64,000 nucleotides of DNA. It comes from Acidobacteriota bacterium. Lineage in GTDB: Bacteria; Acidobacteriota; Terriglobia; Terriglobales; Acidobacteriaceae. The position numbers and the translations under genes are program-made. Location of the stretch: assembly GCA_021813745.1 (NCBI GenBank), contig JAKAJO010000106.1:62001-126000 (forward strand), given 5' to 3'. Below, in pieces: positions 20,189 to 28,767 of the stretch. Below the pieces are notes generated by a model. That model saw only the letters and a program-made list of their open reading frames with translations. It searched no databases and was not told the origin of the DNA. The first letter of the stretch is position 1; each line of letters starts with the position of its first letter.

Positions 20189-20218
20189 AGTGTAGTCCGG
20201 GTCGCTTTCCTGCGTCAA
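20189..20218 (-). promoter_or_regulatory. sigma-70-like promoter of rpsA with long leader
   Basis: On the minus strand TTGACG (20218-20213), 18-bp spacer, TACACT (20194-20189). The predicted start is about 270 nt before the rpsA ATG, leaving a long 5' UTR. Long structured leaders on rpsA are used for autoregulation by S1 in other bacteria. The remainder of the 19,915-20,402 gap shows no gene. Confidence 0.5.
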
Positions 20219-20402
20219 TGCAATGGGTTGGGCCCACACGAGTTGAACCACAACTGTGGCAGAACTTCCTCCGCAGCCGCGACCTTGCCCTTCCAAATCC
20301 TCGTCCTGAATGGAAAATCCTGCCCGAGCGAACAGAGACCCGGGTTGAGCAATCCATCCTGCATTCTCCCCCGATATACTGAAACGCAACGGTTGCGGGC
20401 AC

Positions 20403-20966
20403 ATGGACTTTCTCTGGACTCCCTGGCGCTATACCTACGTCACCACGGCGGATGAGGTCGCCCGCCCCGGCGTACCCGCCGCACTGGCCGCCTGGCCCGG
20501 CGACACAGGTTGCGTCTTCTGCAACCTCATCGCCGCCACCGACTACGCAATTGCACACGGCATGGGGCAGGACGCGGCTGAAGCGGCCTCGGGGCTAGTT
20601 CTGCGCGGAAGTCATTGCTACATCTGCCTGAATGCGTATCCCTACACGTCGGGCCACGTCATGATCCTGCCCTACGCGCATCTGGACCGGCTGGCCCTGC
20701 TGCCGCGAGACGCAGCCCACGAGATGATGGATCTGGCGCAGCGTACCGAGCAGGTTTTGCAGCAACTCTACCGGCCGCAGGGGCTGAACATCGGAATGAA
20801 CCTGGGCCGAGCAGCGGGAGCGGGCGTTGCCGGGCATCTGCACCTGCACGCGCTGCCACGCTGGGCGGGTGACACCAACTTCATGACGGCGATTGGTGAA
20901 ACTCGCGTGTTGCCCGAAGATTTGCAGACGACTTGGAAGCGGCTGAAAGCGGCATTTGCTGGGTAA
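20403..20966 (+). CDS. HIT-family hydrolase (Ap4A phosphorylase-like)
   Basis: 187 residues. Small nucleotide hydrolase or transferase of the HIT superfamily acting on dinucleoside polyphosphates or AMP conjugates. The catalytic histidine triad is GHLHLHALPRW (nt ~20835-20867); an N-terminal CVFC pair (nt ~20513-20524) likely binds zinc as in actinobacterial/acidobacterial Ap4A-phosphorylase-like HIT proteins. MNLGRAAGAGVAGH is the usual approach to the triad. Divergent from rpsA, convergent with rmuC. Confidence 0.88.
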   Translation: MDFLWTPWRYTYVTTADEVARPGVPAALAAWPGDTGCVFCNLIAATDYAIAHGMGQDAAEAASGLVLRGSHCYICLNAYPYTSGHVMILPYAHLDRLALLPRDAAHEMMDLAQRTEQVLQQLYRPQGLNIGMNLGRAAGAGVAGHLHLHALPRWAGDTNFMTAIGETRVLPEDLQTTWKRLKAAFAG

Positions 20967-21006
20967 TCCCGCAGCACCGTAGGAAACAGCGGGTTCAGTT
21001 GGGCTC

Positions 21007-22497
21007 TCACGTCGTGGAAGCGTCACCTTCCGCCTCCGCTGCCAGAGCCAGCGGTGACTCGTCTCCATCGGCGCGATCCAGCAGCGTCTTCGGCATCGAC
21101 TTCGTCGTGCGGATGCCAAGCTGCTTCAGCATCTCCACCTGGCGAATCAGGTTGCCGCGTCCCTCGCCCAGTTTTTTCATGGCGTTGGTATAGCTTTGGT
21201 CGGTCCGGCGCAGGCTGTCCCCGATGGCCTCCATGTCGCTGACAAAGCCAACAAACTTGTCGTAGAGCTCGGCGCCGCGATCCATCACTTCCTTCACGTT
21301 GCGGGCTTGCCGCTCCTGTTGCCACAGTACGTGCACAATCCGAATCACATAGAGCAGTGTCGTCGGCCCCACCAGCAGAATGCCCTGTTTGTATGCATCG
21401 GCCCACAGATCGGGATCGTTTTGCAGCGCGAGCAGAAAGGCCGGCTCAATCGGCACAAACATCACCACAAAGTCCGGCGCTTCCACGCCCGGCAGGCGAT
21501 GATAGCCCGCCTTGGCAAGCCCCGCGATGTGTCCGCGCACGCTGGCCAAATGCAGCTTGAGCGCGGCCTTCCGCGCGTCTTCGTCCGCTGCGCTCACGCA
21601 GTCCGTATACGCAGTGAGCGATACTTTCGAGTCGATGACCAGATTGCGTCCGCCGGGCAAAAAGACAATGATGTCGGTGCGCACGGACCGCGCACGTCCT
21701 CCATCCTCGCTTTCAACGCCCGTAAACGGCTGCTGGAAGCTATATTGCTCGCCCTCGCGCAGTCCGGCTTTGTCGAGAAGGTCGCGCAGAATGAATTCAC
21801 CCCAGTCGCCCTGCGTCTTGGCCGAGCCGCGCAGGGCCGTCGTCAGATTGCGCGCCTCTGCGGTGAGTTGCTGATTCAGCCCGCTCAGCGCGCCAATCAG
21901 GGTTTCTAGCTTCGTCACGCCGTTGTTTGAATCGAGTTGTGCCTTCTCCACCTTCTCGCGGAACTCCTTAATCTGTTCGCGCAGCGGGTTGAGCAGTGGT
22001 TGCAGCTCATTCTGGCTTGTCTCAGAGAAGCTCTTCGACTTTTGCTCGAGAATCTCTCCGGCCAGCGCCTGAAACTGATTGGCGAGGGCGGTCCTGGCCT
22101 CTTCGAGCAGCGCAAGTTTTTCAGCGAGACTCTTCCGCTCGTTGGCCAGGTCCGCCTCAAGCTGGCTGATGCGCGCGGTGTGTTTTCTGGTCGCTTCGTT
22201 CGCAGCCTGCAGTTCCACGATGGCCTTGTCGCGTTCTGCGGCCAGGCGGTCGATGGTGCTCTGCCGCTCGGTTGCCAGGGCCTGAAAACCCGCCCGAGCA
22301 TTTGATTCGGCCTGCACCTGGGCAAGTTGGCTGCGCAGTTGCTCGTTGCCCGCCTGTGCCGTCGCAATGGACTGAGTTGCGTCGGCCGCCTTTTGCTCCA
22401 GCAGCGCCTTTTCCGTCGCGGCGGCTTGACCGCGCACCACAAACCCGAGCAAAAATCCCACAAGAAGAGCTACCGCAGCGATCCCGGCTTCCAGCAT
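21007..22497 (-). CDS. rmuC: DNA recombination protein RmuC
   Basis: 496 residues. RmuC limits inversions at short inverted repeats and carries a PD-(D/E)XK nuclease-like fold. Visible are one N-terminal membrane helix ([18 protein letters not shown], about 3-21), a long coiled coil (about 25-170, rich in A/E/Q/L heptads), then the conserved RmuC domain with [34 protein letters not shown] and [12 protein letters not shown]. The last residues (after ~470) are acidic and low-complexity. ATG 22497 follows AGGAA at 9 bp. Confidence 0.93.
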   Translation of the reverse strand: MLEAGIAAVALLVGFLLGFVVRGQAAATEKALLEQKAADATQSIATAQAGNEQLRSQLAQVQAESNARAGFQALATERQSTIDRLAAERDKAIVELQAANEATRKHTARISQLEADLANERKSLAEKLALLEEARTALANQFQALAGEILEQKSKSFSETSQNELQPLLNPLREQIKEFREKVEKAQLDSNNGVTKLETLIGALSGLNQQLTAEARNLTTALRGSAKTQGDWGEFILRDLLDKAGLREGEQYSFQQPFTGVESEDGGRARSVRTDIIVFLPGGRNLVIDSKVSLTAYTDCVSAADEDARKAALKLHLASVRGHIAGLAKAGYHRLPGVEAPDFVVMFVPIEPAFLLALQNDPDLWADAYKQGILLVGPTTLLYVIRIVHVLWQQERQARNVKEVMDRGAELYDKFVGFVSDMEAIGDSLRRTDQSYTNAMKKLGEGRGNLIRQVEMLKQLGIRTTKSMPKTLLDRADGDESPLALAAEAEGDASTT

Positions 22498-22680
22498 TGG
22501 TCAAGGTTCCTCTTCGCCTAATGTACGCCTTCTGCCTGAAAACCGGGACGCAAAGCTGAAGACGCACCAAAGCCCGGCCGCCCACCCCTTAATATCCTGT
22601 CTTCTCGCGGCTTTACACACCCTCACCCGCCCGGTAGACTTGGAGTTTCGGGACCATGCGCAATTTTTCTGGCGCGGTGG

Positions 22681-22710
22681 TTGTCATTCCCCGCCGCATA
22701 CGGGTATGGT
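22681..22710 (+). promoter_or_regulatory. promoter for acpP-fabF
   Basis: TTGTCA (22681-22686), 18-bp spacer, TATGGT (22705-22710); five and four matches to the consensus hexamers. The start would lie about 65 nt before acpP. Confidence 0.5.
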
Positions 22711-22783
22711 ATGTGGGCGGAATCAAAGGGATGGATGCCCGGAGACGATCCAAACGTTCCGAACAACACGAGGAGAAGCACGC

Positions 22784-23023
22784 ATGGCCGTAGATGAAAA
22801 AGTGAAACAGATTATCGTCGAGCAGCTGCAGGTGGATGAAGCTGAAGTGACACCTGGCGCAAGCTTCCAGGAAGACCTGGGCGCTGATTCACTCGACGTG
22901 GTCGAGCTGGTGATGCAGTTTGAAGAGGCTTTCGACCTTGAGATTCCCGATGAGGACGCGGAGAAGATCAAGACCGTCAAGGACGCAATCGATTACATCG
23001 AGAAGAACGCGAAAGGCAAGTAA
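22784..23023 (+). CDS. acpP: acyl carrier protein
   Basis: 79 residues, acidic four-helix carrier of fatty-acid intermediates. The phosphopantetheine attachment site is Ser in [17 protein letters not shown] 22784 has AGGAGAA 7 bp upstream. Length and sequence are standard. Its stop is 3 bp before the fabF start, so the two are co-translated. Confidence 0.97.
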   Translation: MAVDEKVKQIIVEQLQVDEAEVTPGASFQEDLGADSLDVVELVMQFEEAFDLEIPDEDAEKIKTVKDAIDYIEKNAKGK

Positions 23024-23026
23024 TTG

Positions 23027-24274
23027 GTGAATCGTCGAGTCGTCATCACCGGCCTTGGGCTGGTGTGCGGTGTGGGCAACACCGCTCCCGAGGTGTGGCG
23101 GCAGCTTCTGGCCGGGGCCAGCGGTATGGGACCCATCCAGGGCTTCGACACAACGGGCTTCCCCGTGACGTTTGCCGCTGAAGTCAAGAACTTTGACCCG
23201 CTCAACTTTGTGGACAAGAAAGAAGCCCGCAAAATGGGCCGCTTCATCCACTTCGCCTTTGCCGCCGCACAAGAAGCCATGGCGCAGGCAGGGCTGGAGA
23301 TTACGCCGGAGATTGCGGACCGGACTGGCGTCTTTATTGGCTCCGGTATTGGCGGGTTTGAGATTATCGAGCGCGAGCATTCCAACCTGCTTCAGGGTGG
23401 GCCTCGCAAGATTTCGCCTTTCTTTATTCCGGCGGCGATCGTGAACATGGCGGCAGGGCAGCTCAGCATCCGTTACGGCGCCAAGGGCCCCATCTCCGCC
23501 ACGGCCACGGCCTGCGCCACCAGCGCCAACTCCATCGGTGACTCAGTGCGCATGATTCTGCACGGCGACGCCGACGTGATGATTGCCGGTGGCTCGGAGG
23601 CTGCAGTCACGCCGCTTTCAGTTGGTGGATTCGCCTCAATGCGGGCGCTCTCTACGCGCAACGACGATCCCACCCACGCCAGCCGGCCCTTCGACAAAGA
23701 CCGCGACGGCTTCGTGATTGGCGAAGGTGCGGGCATTCTGATCCTCGAAGAGCTGGAGTTTGCCAAGGCCCGCGGCGCCAAGATCCTGGCTGAGGTGATT
23801 GGCTACGGCATGAGCGCGGACGCTTACCACATGACTGGCATTGCACCGGATGGCGCAGGAGCACAGCGCAGCATGCGGGCCGCCCTGAAGGACGCGGGGA
23901 TCAAGCCGGAAGACGTCGGTTACATCAATGCGCACGCTACATCGACACCGGCCGGTGACGGCAATGAGTCCCGTGCCATTGAACTGGTCTTTGGCGAGCA
24001 TGCGTTGAGCCACCGGCTCAAGGTCAGCGGAACCAAATCCATGACCGGACACCTGCTGGGTGGCGCCGGAGGACTTGAGGCGGGCATCACGGTGTTGGCG
24101 CTTCAGAACCAGATGCTGCCGCCGACATCCAATTTGAACGAGGCGGATCCGGAATGCCGGCTCGACTACGTGCCGAACAAGGCAATTCCGCACAGCTTTG
24201 ATATTGCTTTGTCGAATTCATTCGGCTTTGGCGGCATCAACGCCACGCTCATCATGCGGCGTTGGACGGAGTAG
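23027..24274 (+). CDS. fabF: 3-oxoacyl-ACP synthase II
   Basis: 415 residues from GTG 23027 (TTG 23024 directly before it is the alternative). Condenses malonyl-ACP with acyl-ACP in fatty-acid elongation. The Cys-His-His triad is present: TACATSANSIGDS (nt ~23509-23547), NAHATSTPAGD and SGTKSMTGHLLGGAGG. Coupled to acpP, without the other fab genes that often share this cluster, and closed by a clear terminator. Confidence 0.96.
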   Translation: MNRRVVITGLGLVCGVGNTAPEVWRQLLAGASGMGPIQGFDTTGFPVTFAAEVKNFDPLNFVDKKEARKMGRFIHFAFAAAQEAMAQAGLEITPEIADRTGVFIGSGIGGFEIIEREHSNLLQGGPRKISPFFIPAAIVNMAAGQLSIRYGAKGPISATATACATSANSIGDSVRMILHGDADVMIAGGSEAAVTPLSVGGFASMRALSTRNDDPTHASRPFDKDRDGFVIGEGAGILILEELEFAKARGAKILAEVIGYGMSADAYHMTGIAPDGAGAQRSMRAALKDAGIKPEDVGYINAHATSTPAGDGNESRAIELVFGEHALSHRLKVSGTKSMTGHLLGGAGGLEAGITVLALQNQMLPPTSNLNEADPECRLDYVPNKAIPHSFDIALSNSFGFGGINATLIMRRWTE

Positions 24275-24309
24275 CAAGAACGGTTCCGGATACCGCACAG
24301 TAGAGACAA

Positions 24310-24346
24310 CGGCGCTCCTCGTAACGAGAAGCGCCGTCCTTATTTT
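24310..24346 (+). terminator. fabF intrinsic terminator
   Basis: CGGCGCT (24310-24316) pairs with AGCGCCG (24330-24336), continued inward by CTCG/CGAG, followed by TCCTTATTTT. Lies between convergent fabF and the YIP1-like gene. Confidence 0.85.
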
Positions 24347-24366
24347 CCGGATTGAATCGGGCTGAG

Positions 24367-25128
24367 TTAGCCGAAGATTGCAGCCCAGCCTACGCCAAAG
24401 AGCACAATGATTGCCCACCAGCCGAAGACTGCAATGTAGCCTGAACTGCGCTTGACGCCGGCCACAATCGCCGTGCCCATTCCGAGCAGCACCAGCGTCC
24501 AGATCGTCGTGAAATCAAGTGCCGTTGCAAGTTTGTAAAGCGCGGGACTCGTGTCGGCCGGAGGCAGGAAAGCGCCCACGCTCGTCGGCGCAAAATTCGC
24601 AAGATTGAACGACTCCGGTGCAGCTCCCGCAAATAAGACAACTGCGCCAAGAAATGATTTGATGATGCCGGGCAAACCCGCATACATCCATACCGCAAAG
24701 ACGGACCCATACGTAGCGCGGCCGCCGAATCCGAAGTTGATGGTGCCCCACAGACCGAGCGAGCCCAGCGCGAGGACGGCCATGACGAACAGCGGACTGG
24801 CTGCAAAGCTGCCCTCCATTGAATACTGCATGATCCTGAGCGTTGTGGCGCGCTGCTCAGGCGAGACCTGATCGAGTTGCTCCCCGGTTTTCGGGGTCTG
24901 GTGCACCGTGTTTTCTGCCACCTGCTCCCAGCCCACCTTATAGGTGATGGCGGCAAAAAGAATGTAGGCAAACAAAGAAATCACAAGAAGCGGCATCCAC
25001 CAGCTTCGGTGGCCGGACTTGATATCTTCGAATGTTCTGGAAGGCGCGGAAAAAATGCTCGTGATGCGCTGCCACTGCGTGAGGCCTGCGGCCTGATCTG
25101 CCGCTGGTTGCATCGCCGGATCACTCAT
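24367..25128 (-). CDS. YIP1-family integral membrane protein
   Basis: 253 residues with about five transmembrane helices (e.g. WMPLLVISLFAYILFAAI, FVMAVLALGSLGLWGTI, VFAVWMYAGLPGII, TIWTLVLLGMGTAIVAG, IAVFGWWAIIVLFGVGW). The N-terminal soluble part contains the family's TSIFSAPSRTFEDIK segment, where a helix is followed by a P-x-x-x-F turn. Bacterial YIP1 proteins have no established function; roles in envelope trafficking are speculative. Monocistronic. Confidence 0.75.
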   Translation of the reverse strand: MSDPAMQPAADQAAGLTQWQRITSIFSAPSRTFEDIKSGHRSWWMPLLVISLFAYILFAAITYKVGWEQVAENTVHQTPKTGEQLDQVSPEQRATTLRIMQYSMEGSFAASPLFVMAVLALGSLGLWGTINFGFGGRATYGSVFAVWMYAGLPGIIKSFLGAVVLFAGAAPESFNLANFAPTSVGAFLPPADTSPALYKLATALDFTTIWTLVLLGMGTAIVAGVKRSSGYIAVFGWWAIIVLFGVGWAAIFG

Positions 25129-25315
25129 ACAACACCCTTCTGCCGGAAGAGGGCCATACGCCCTGCGGCTGGTGGATTTCGACCTTCTGCCAGATGGAGA
25201 ATGGTCATTGCGGCCGTCATTCAGATGGGAAGAGATTGGTGCGCAGACGATTGTACTGCCGACGGGATGCGCTCGCAGATAAAAATACAGCAGGCGCCTG
25301 ACGAATCGCTCCCGC

Positions 25316-26557
25316 CTACTCGCCTGCGGTATCTGCCACCTGCTGCGCGGTAACGCCCTCGACGGTAACCGGCGTCGGTGTCACTGTCTGGCGCGCTCTG
25401 CGAGTCCCATGCGTAGAGAGATAGCTCTTGTACACCGTGATGTGGAAGCAAGCCTGCTGGAACTCTTCCTCGACATCCAGCTTGCCTTCCTTCTGCAGGG
25501 CAAGCAACCGGCCCCGCATCCAGTAGATTTCCCGCTGCGTCAGGCCGCCCTTTGCAATGTCGATCGTCGCACCGGTCACGTGCGGACTCACGACATCTCC
25601 CTCTGCCGGCGCGGCATTTCCATTCACGCCCATCAGCCGCTTCTGGTAGTCGACGGTGCGCACGGCGGAGCTGACTTCCAGTGGGTGATGGAAGACAGCG
25701 TCATGAGCACGGGCCAGATCCGCTAAAAATCGCGCTGTCCAGGGACGACAGAAGCGATGATCGGACGGCAAGTCCTGATTGATCGCAAGCGCAGACGAAG
25801 TCGGCACCGGGACAAGCATGCCCCTGGCGATACGGTCGCGCAGATCCGCATCATTCTCGATTCGCTCCAGATGGTCGGCATCTGTCCGTTCATTCTGGCG
25901 AATGAGGGAGGCAAGCGAACCATGCAACGGCGCGACGGGGATAATCCGCGTCGCGCGCAGCGAAACGACTGCAAGCGGAGATGGAACTTCGTTCGCAATG
26001 GGGGATGAGTTGGCGCCGGTGGGATCCGTTTCGGGCTCCAGTTCGCGCGTTCCCGCTTCTGCCATGTCATCACCACGCGCCGCTGGCGACGATGTTGCGC
26101 CGCTGGGGTCTCTCATGTCCGGAGCCGTGGCAGTTGAACGGGCGGTGCGATCCAGGGAATCGGACGGGGGACGGAGGCGGGCTGACTGCTGCGGAGAAGC
26201 GGCCGGCTCGCTCTCTGCCCCCTTGACCGGAGGAACCAGATGGCTATGCGAGGACTTCACGTGGTGGATCGAAGCAGTCCGCTTGGGGCCTGAGTGAGAG
26301 ACGCGCTTCGTGCGCCGGGAAGCACGCGTAGAATGGGCGCGGAGAGATTGCCCCGAATGCAAACGCGTGCGATGTGCACGACGATGCGCGGCCTGCGGGC
26401 GTGAGGCATGGTGCCTGACCGCAGCTGCACTCGCATGGTGCGCCTCGGACTTGTGCCGCTGCGCTCCACTGGCATCGACAATGCTCAGCACAGCAAAAAG
26501 AAAAATAAGTATTGCGATCCGCGCCATCGAAAGGACGCGGAGAATCGAGAGCAACAT
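25316..26557 (-). CDS. exported DUF5715 protein, peptidase M15-like domain
   Basis: 413 residues from ATG 26557, which has AAGGAG upstream. A signal/anchor segment (MARIAILIFLFAVLSIVDASGA) is followed by ~200 residues of low-complexity His/Arg/Ser/Pro-rich sequence. The C-terminal domain (about residues 240-390) contains SSAVRTVDYQKRLMG, SPHVTGATIDIAKGG and QACFHITVYKSYL. The S-x-H-x6-D pattern plus the late FH mirrors zinc ligands of M15/VanY D,D-carboxypeptidases, so a peptidoglycan peptidase-like role is plausible; no activity is established for DUF5715. Divergent from the neighbouring GT39 gene. Confidence 0.75.
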   Translation of the reverse strand: MLLSILRVLSMARIAILIFLFAVLSIVDASGAQRHKSEAHHASAAAVRHHASRPQAAHRRAHRTRLHSGQSLRAHSTRASRRTKRVSHSGPKRTASIHHVKSSHSHLVPPVKGAESEPAASPQQSARLRPPSDSLDRTARSTATAPDMRDPSGATSSPAARGDDMAEAGTRELEPETDPTGANSSPIANEVPSPLAVVSLRATRIIPVAPLHGSLASLIRQNERTDADHLERIENDADLRDRIARGMLVPVPTSSALAINQDLPSDHRFCRPWTARFLADLARAHDAVFHHPLEVSSAVRTVDYQKRLMGVNGNAAPAEGDVVSPHVTGATIDIAKGGLTQREIYWMRGRLLALQKEGKLDVEEEFQQACFHITVYKSYLSTHGTRRARQTVTPTPVTVEGVTAQQVADTAGE

Positions 26558-26705
26558 CAGTGTAAGACGCTCCTTGTTCAGTTTCGAGTGCCTAAGGTGG
26601 TTCAGGGTTGTCTGATAACATGCGGCGTGGTTCGGTACGTTGCCCCTAAGTGATTGAAAAATTGCGTTGCGAACAAGTCCCTTTTCCCTACGGTCAGGAG
26701 TGTGC

Positions 26706-28685
26706 ATGAAGAGGAATCATTGGATTTGGGTAGGCGTGGCTTGTTTGCTCCTGGTGCAGGCTGCGCAGATGGCCTTTGTCGTTCACCGCGAGTCGTTGAC
26801 TTTTGACGAAGGCAATCATATGTTTGCCGGTTACATGATGTGGCACACCGGCGACTACGGCCTCAACCCGGAGCACCCACCTCTGGTCAAGCTGCTGGCA
26901 GCGATCCCTGCGCTGGGGCGCAATCTATGGATTCCGCCACTTCAGGACAGGCCGTTCAAAGCGGAAGCCTATCTCGACGGCCGCGACTGGCTGGCGCGCA
27001 ACGACGGCGCAAGCCAGCACCTTGTCTTTGAGATGCGCATGGCGGCGGGCTTGCTCGCTCTGGCTCTCGGCCTTGTCGTGTTCCTTGCCGCACGGGAGTG
27101 GTTCGGAGAGACCGCTGCGCTCATCGCGCTCGTCGTGCTTGTGTTCGAGCCGAACATTGCAGGACATTCCGCGCTGGTGACGACTGATGCCGGCGTGACG
27201 CTGTTCTTCCTCGCAAGCATCTATGCCTTCTACCGCTACGTGAAGAAGCCAGGCGCGGCACGCCTTGCGATTGCGGGCGTTGTTGCGGGACTTCTGCTCG
27301 CCACGAAGCACTCCGGGATTCTGTTCGCGCCGATGCTGGTCATGCTCATCCTCTGGGAAGTTCTGACATCGCAGAAGAGCGAGCGTGGACGGACGGCACT
27401 GCGCCTGTGCGGTGCGTTTGCAGCGATTGTGCTGATCGGTGTGGCTGTGCTGTGGGCCTTCTATGGATTTCGCTATGCGGCGCGGCCTCCCGGCCTGAAG
27501 TTTCCGACGATCGCCGAATACTCCGAGCCTCTCAGTCATTTTGATCAATCCGTAATGAACGGGTTTGCCCGGCTGCATCTGCTACCGGAGTCGTACCTGA
27601 TCGGGCTGATTGATGTGAAGCGCATGGCGCAGTTCTATCCAACGTTCGTGCTGGGGCATCAGCTCGCGCATGGAGTGTGGTGGTACTTCCCGCTCGTCAT
27701 CCTCATCAAGTCGACGCTGGGCATGCTGGCCTTGGTGCTGCTCTCCTTCTACGCCATTGTGACTGGGCGGCTCCGCAAGCAGCGCGAGGTCGCTTTTCTC
27801 GTGATTCCATGGGTGGTCTACCTGGGAGTAGCGATGGCGGCGGGGATGAACATCGGTGCGCGGCATATCCTGCCGCTCTATGCGATGGCTGCGATTCTTG
27901 TGGGGGGTGGCGTGGCCGCGCTTGCGGAGAAAAGCAGGCCATGGGCATGGGTCTGCGGCGGTCTGATCGTGGCGCACATCGTCTCTGCACTCATGGCATT
28001 TCCGAATTACATCCCCTATGCAAACGAAGCGTGGGGCGGGCCGAAGAACGTTCATAATCTGCTGAGCGATGCCAACGCGGACTGGGCGCAGCAACTCTAC
28101 CAGGTCAAAGCATGGCAGGATCGACACCCCGGCGAAGAATGCTGGTTCGCGTATTTTGCGTGGCCCGAGATTGATCCTGCTACCTACGGCATCCAGTGCC
28201 ATCACCTGCCCAATATCGATGCCTTCTGGCTGGGTGGCGCCGAGATCATTCCGCCCGTGATTGACGGCGCTGTCCTCATCAGCGCAGGCGACCTGAGCGG
28301 GTGCGAGTGGCCAAGCGAGCGAATGAATCCCTATCGGTCGTTCATGCGCATGCAACCCGCCGAATCGATCGATGACGGTGTCTTCGTCTACCGGGGCACC
28401 TTCGAACTAAGTCAAGCCGCCGCGCAGAGCCGAGCATTCAACGCGATGCAGATGCTGTGGAAGGGCAACGCGAAGGACGCGCTGCCACTGGCGCAGCAGG
28501 CGGTAGCGATCGACCCGACGGACATCATGAGCCAGACTGCTCTGGGCGATGCATCGGCGGCGCTCGGCATGAAGGACCAGGCGCGCCAGGCATGGACCGC
28601 AGCGCTGGCCGAAGCAAGCAAGCTGGAACCTGATGCGCAGGTCAGTTACGTGCCCGATCTCAAAGAGAAGCTCAGCAAGTTGTAG
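26706..28685 (+). CDS. GT39/PMT-like membrane glycosyltransferase with C-terminal TPR
   Basis: 659 residues from ATG 26706 (CAGGAG 6 bp upstream). GT-C fold: LTFDEGNHMFAGYMMWHTGDY...NPEHPPLVKLLAA is the first-loop motif (acidic pair, then HPPL) of protein-mannosyl/ArnT-like transferases that use polyprenyl-phosphate sugars. About ten transmembrane helices follow, up to residue ~440. The periplasmic C-terminus ends in a tetratricopeptide-like helical pair (LWKGNAKDALPLAQQAVAIDPTD, ALGDASAALGMKDQARQAW). Acceptor unknown. A bidirectional terminator separates it from gyrA. Confidence 0.8.
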   Translation: MKRNHWIWVGVACLLLVQAAQMAFVVHRESLTFDEGNHMFAGYMMWHTGDYGLNPEHPPLVKLLAAIPALGRNLWIPPLQDRPFKAEAYLDGRDWLARNDGASQHLVFEMRMAAGLLALALGLVVFLAAREWFGETAALIALVVLVFEPNIAGHSALVTTDAGVTLFFLASIYAFYRYVKKPGAARLAIAGVVAGLLLATKHSGILFAPMLVMLILWEVLTSQKSERGRTALRLCGAFAAIVLIGVAVLWAFYGFRYAARPPGLKFPTIAEYSEPLSHFDQSVMNGFARLHLLPESYLIGLIDVKRMAQFYPTFVLGHQLAHGVWWYFPLVILIKSTLGMLALVLLSFYAIVTGRLRKQREVAFLVIPWVVYLGVAMAAGMNIGARHILPLYAMAAILVGGGVAALAEKSRPWAWVCGGLIVAHIVSALMAFPNYIPYANEAWGGPKNVHNLLSDANADWAQQLYQVKAWQDRHPGEECWFAYFAWPEIDPATYGIQCHHLPNIDAFWLGGAEIIPPVIDGAVLISAGDLSGCEWPSERMNPYRSFMRMQPAESIDDGVFVYRGTFELSQAAAQSRAFNAMQMLWKGNAKDALPLAQQAVAIDPTDIMSQTALGDASAALGMKDQARQAWTAALAEASKLEPDAQVSYVPDLKEKLSKL

Positions 28686-28710
28686 TGCGCCGCGGGCGCT
28701 TCAAGGCAAG

Positions 28711-28741
28711 GAAAAGGGCGCCCGATTGGGACGCCCTTTAT
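28711..28741. terminator. bidirectional terminator between GT39 gene and gyrA
   Basis: AAAGGGCG (28713-28720) pairs with CGCCCTTT (28732-28739); inner CCC/GGG extends the stem. T-rich sequence follows on both strands. Confidence 0.85.
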
Positions 28742-28767
28742 AGTTGAATTCGCAGAATTGACGCGGC

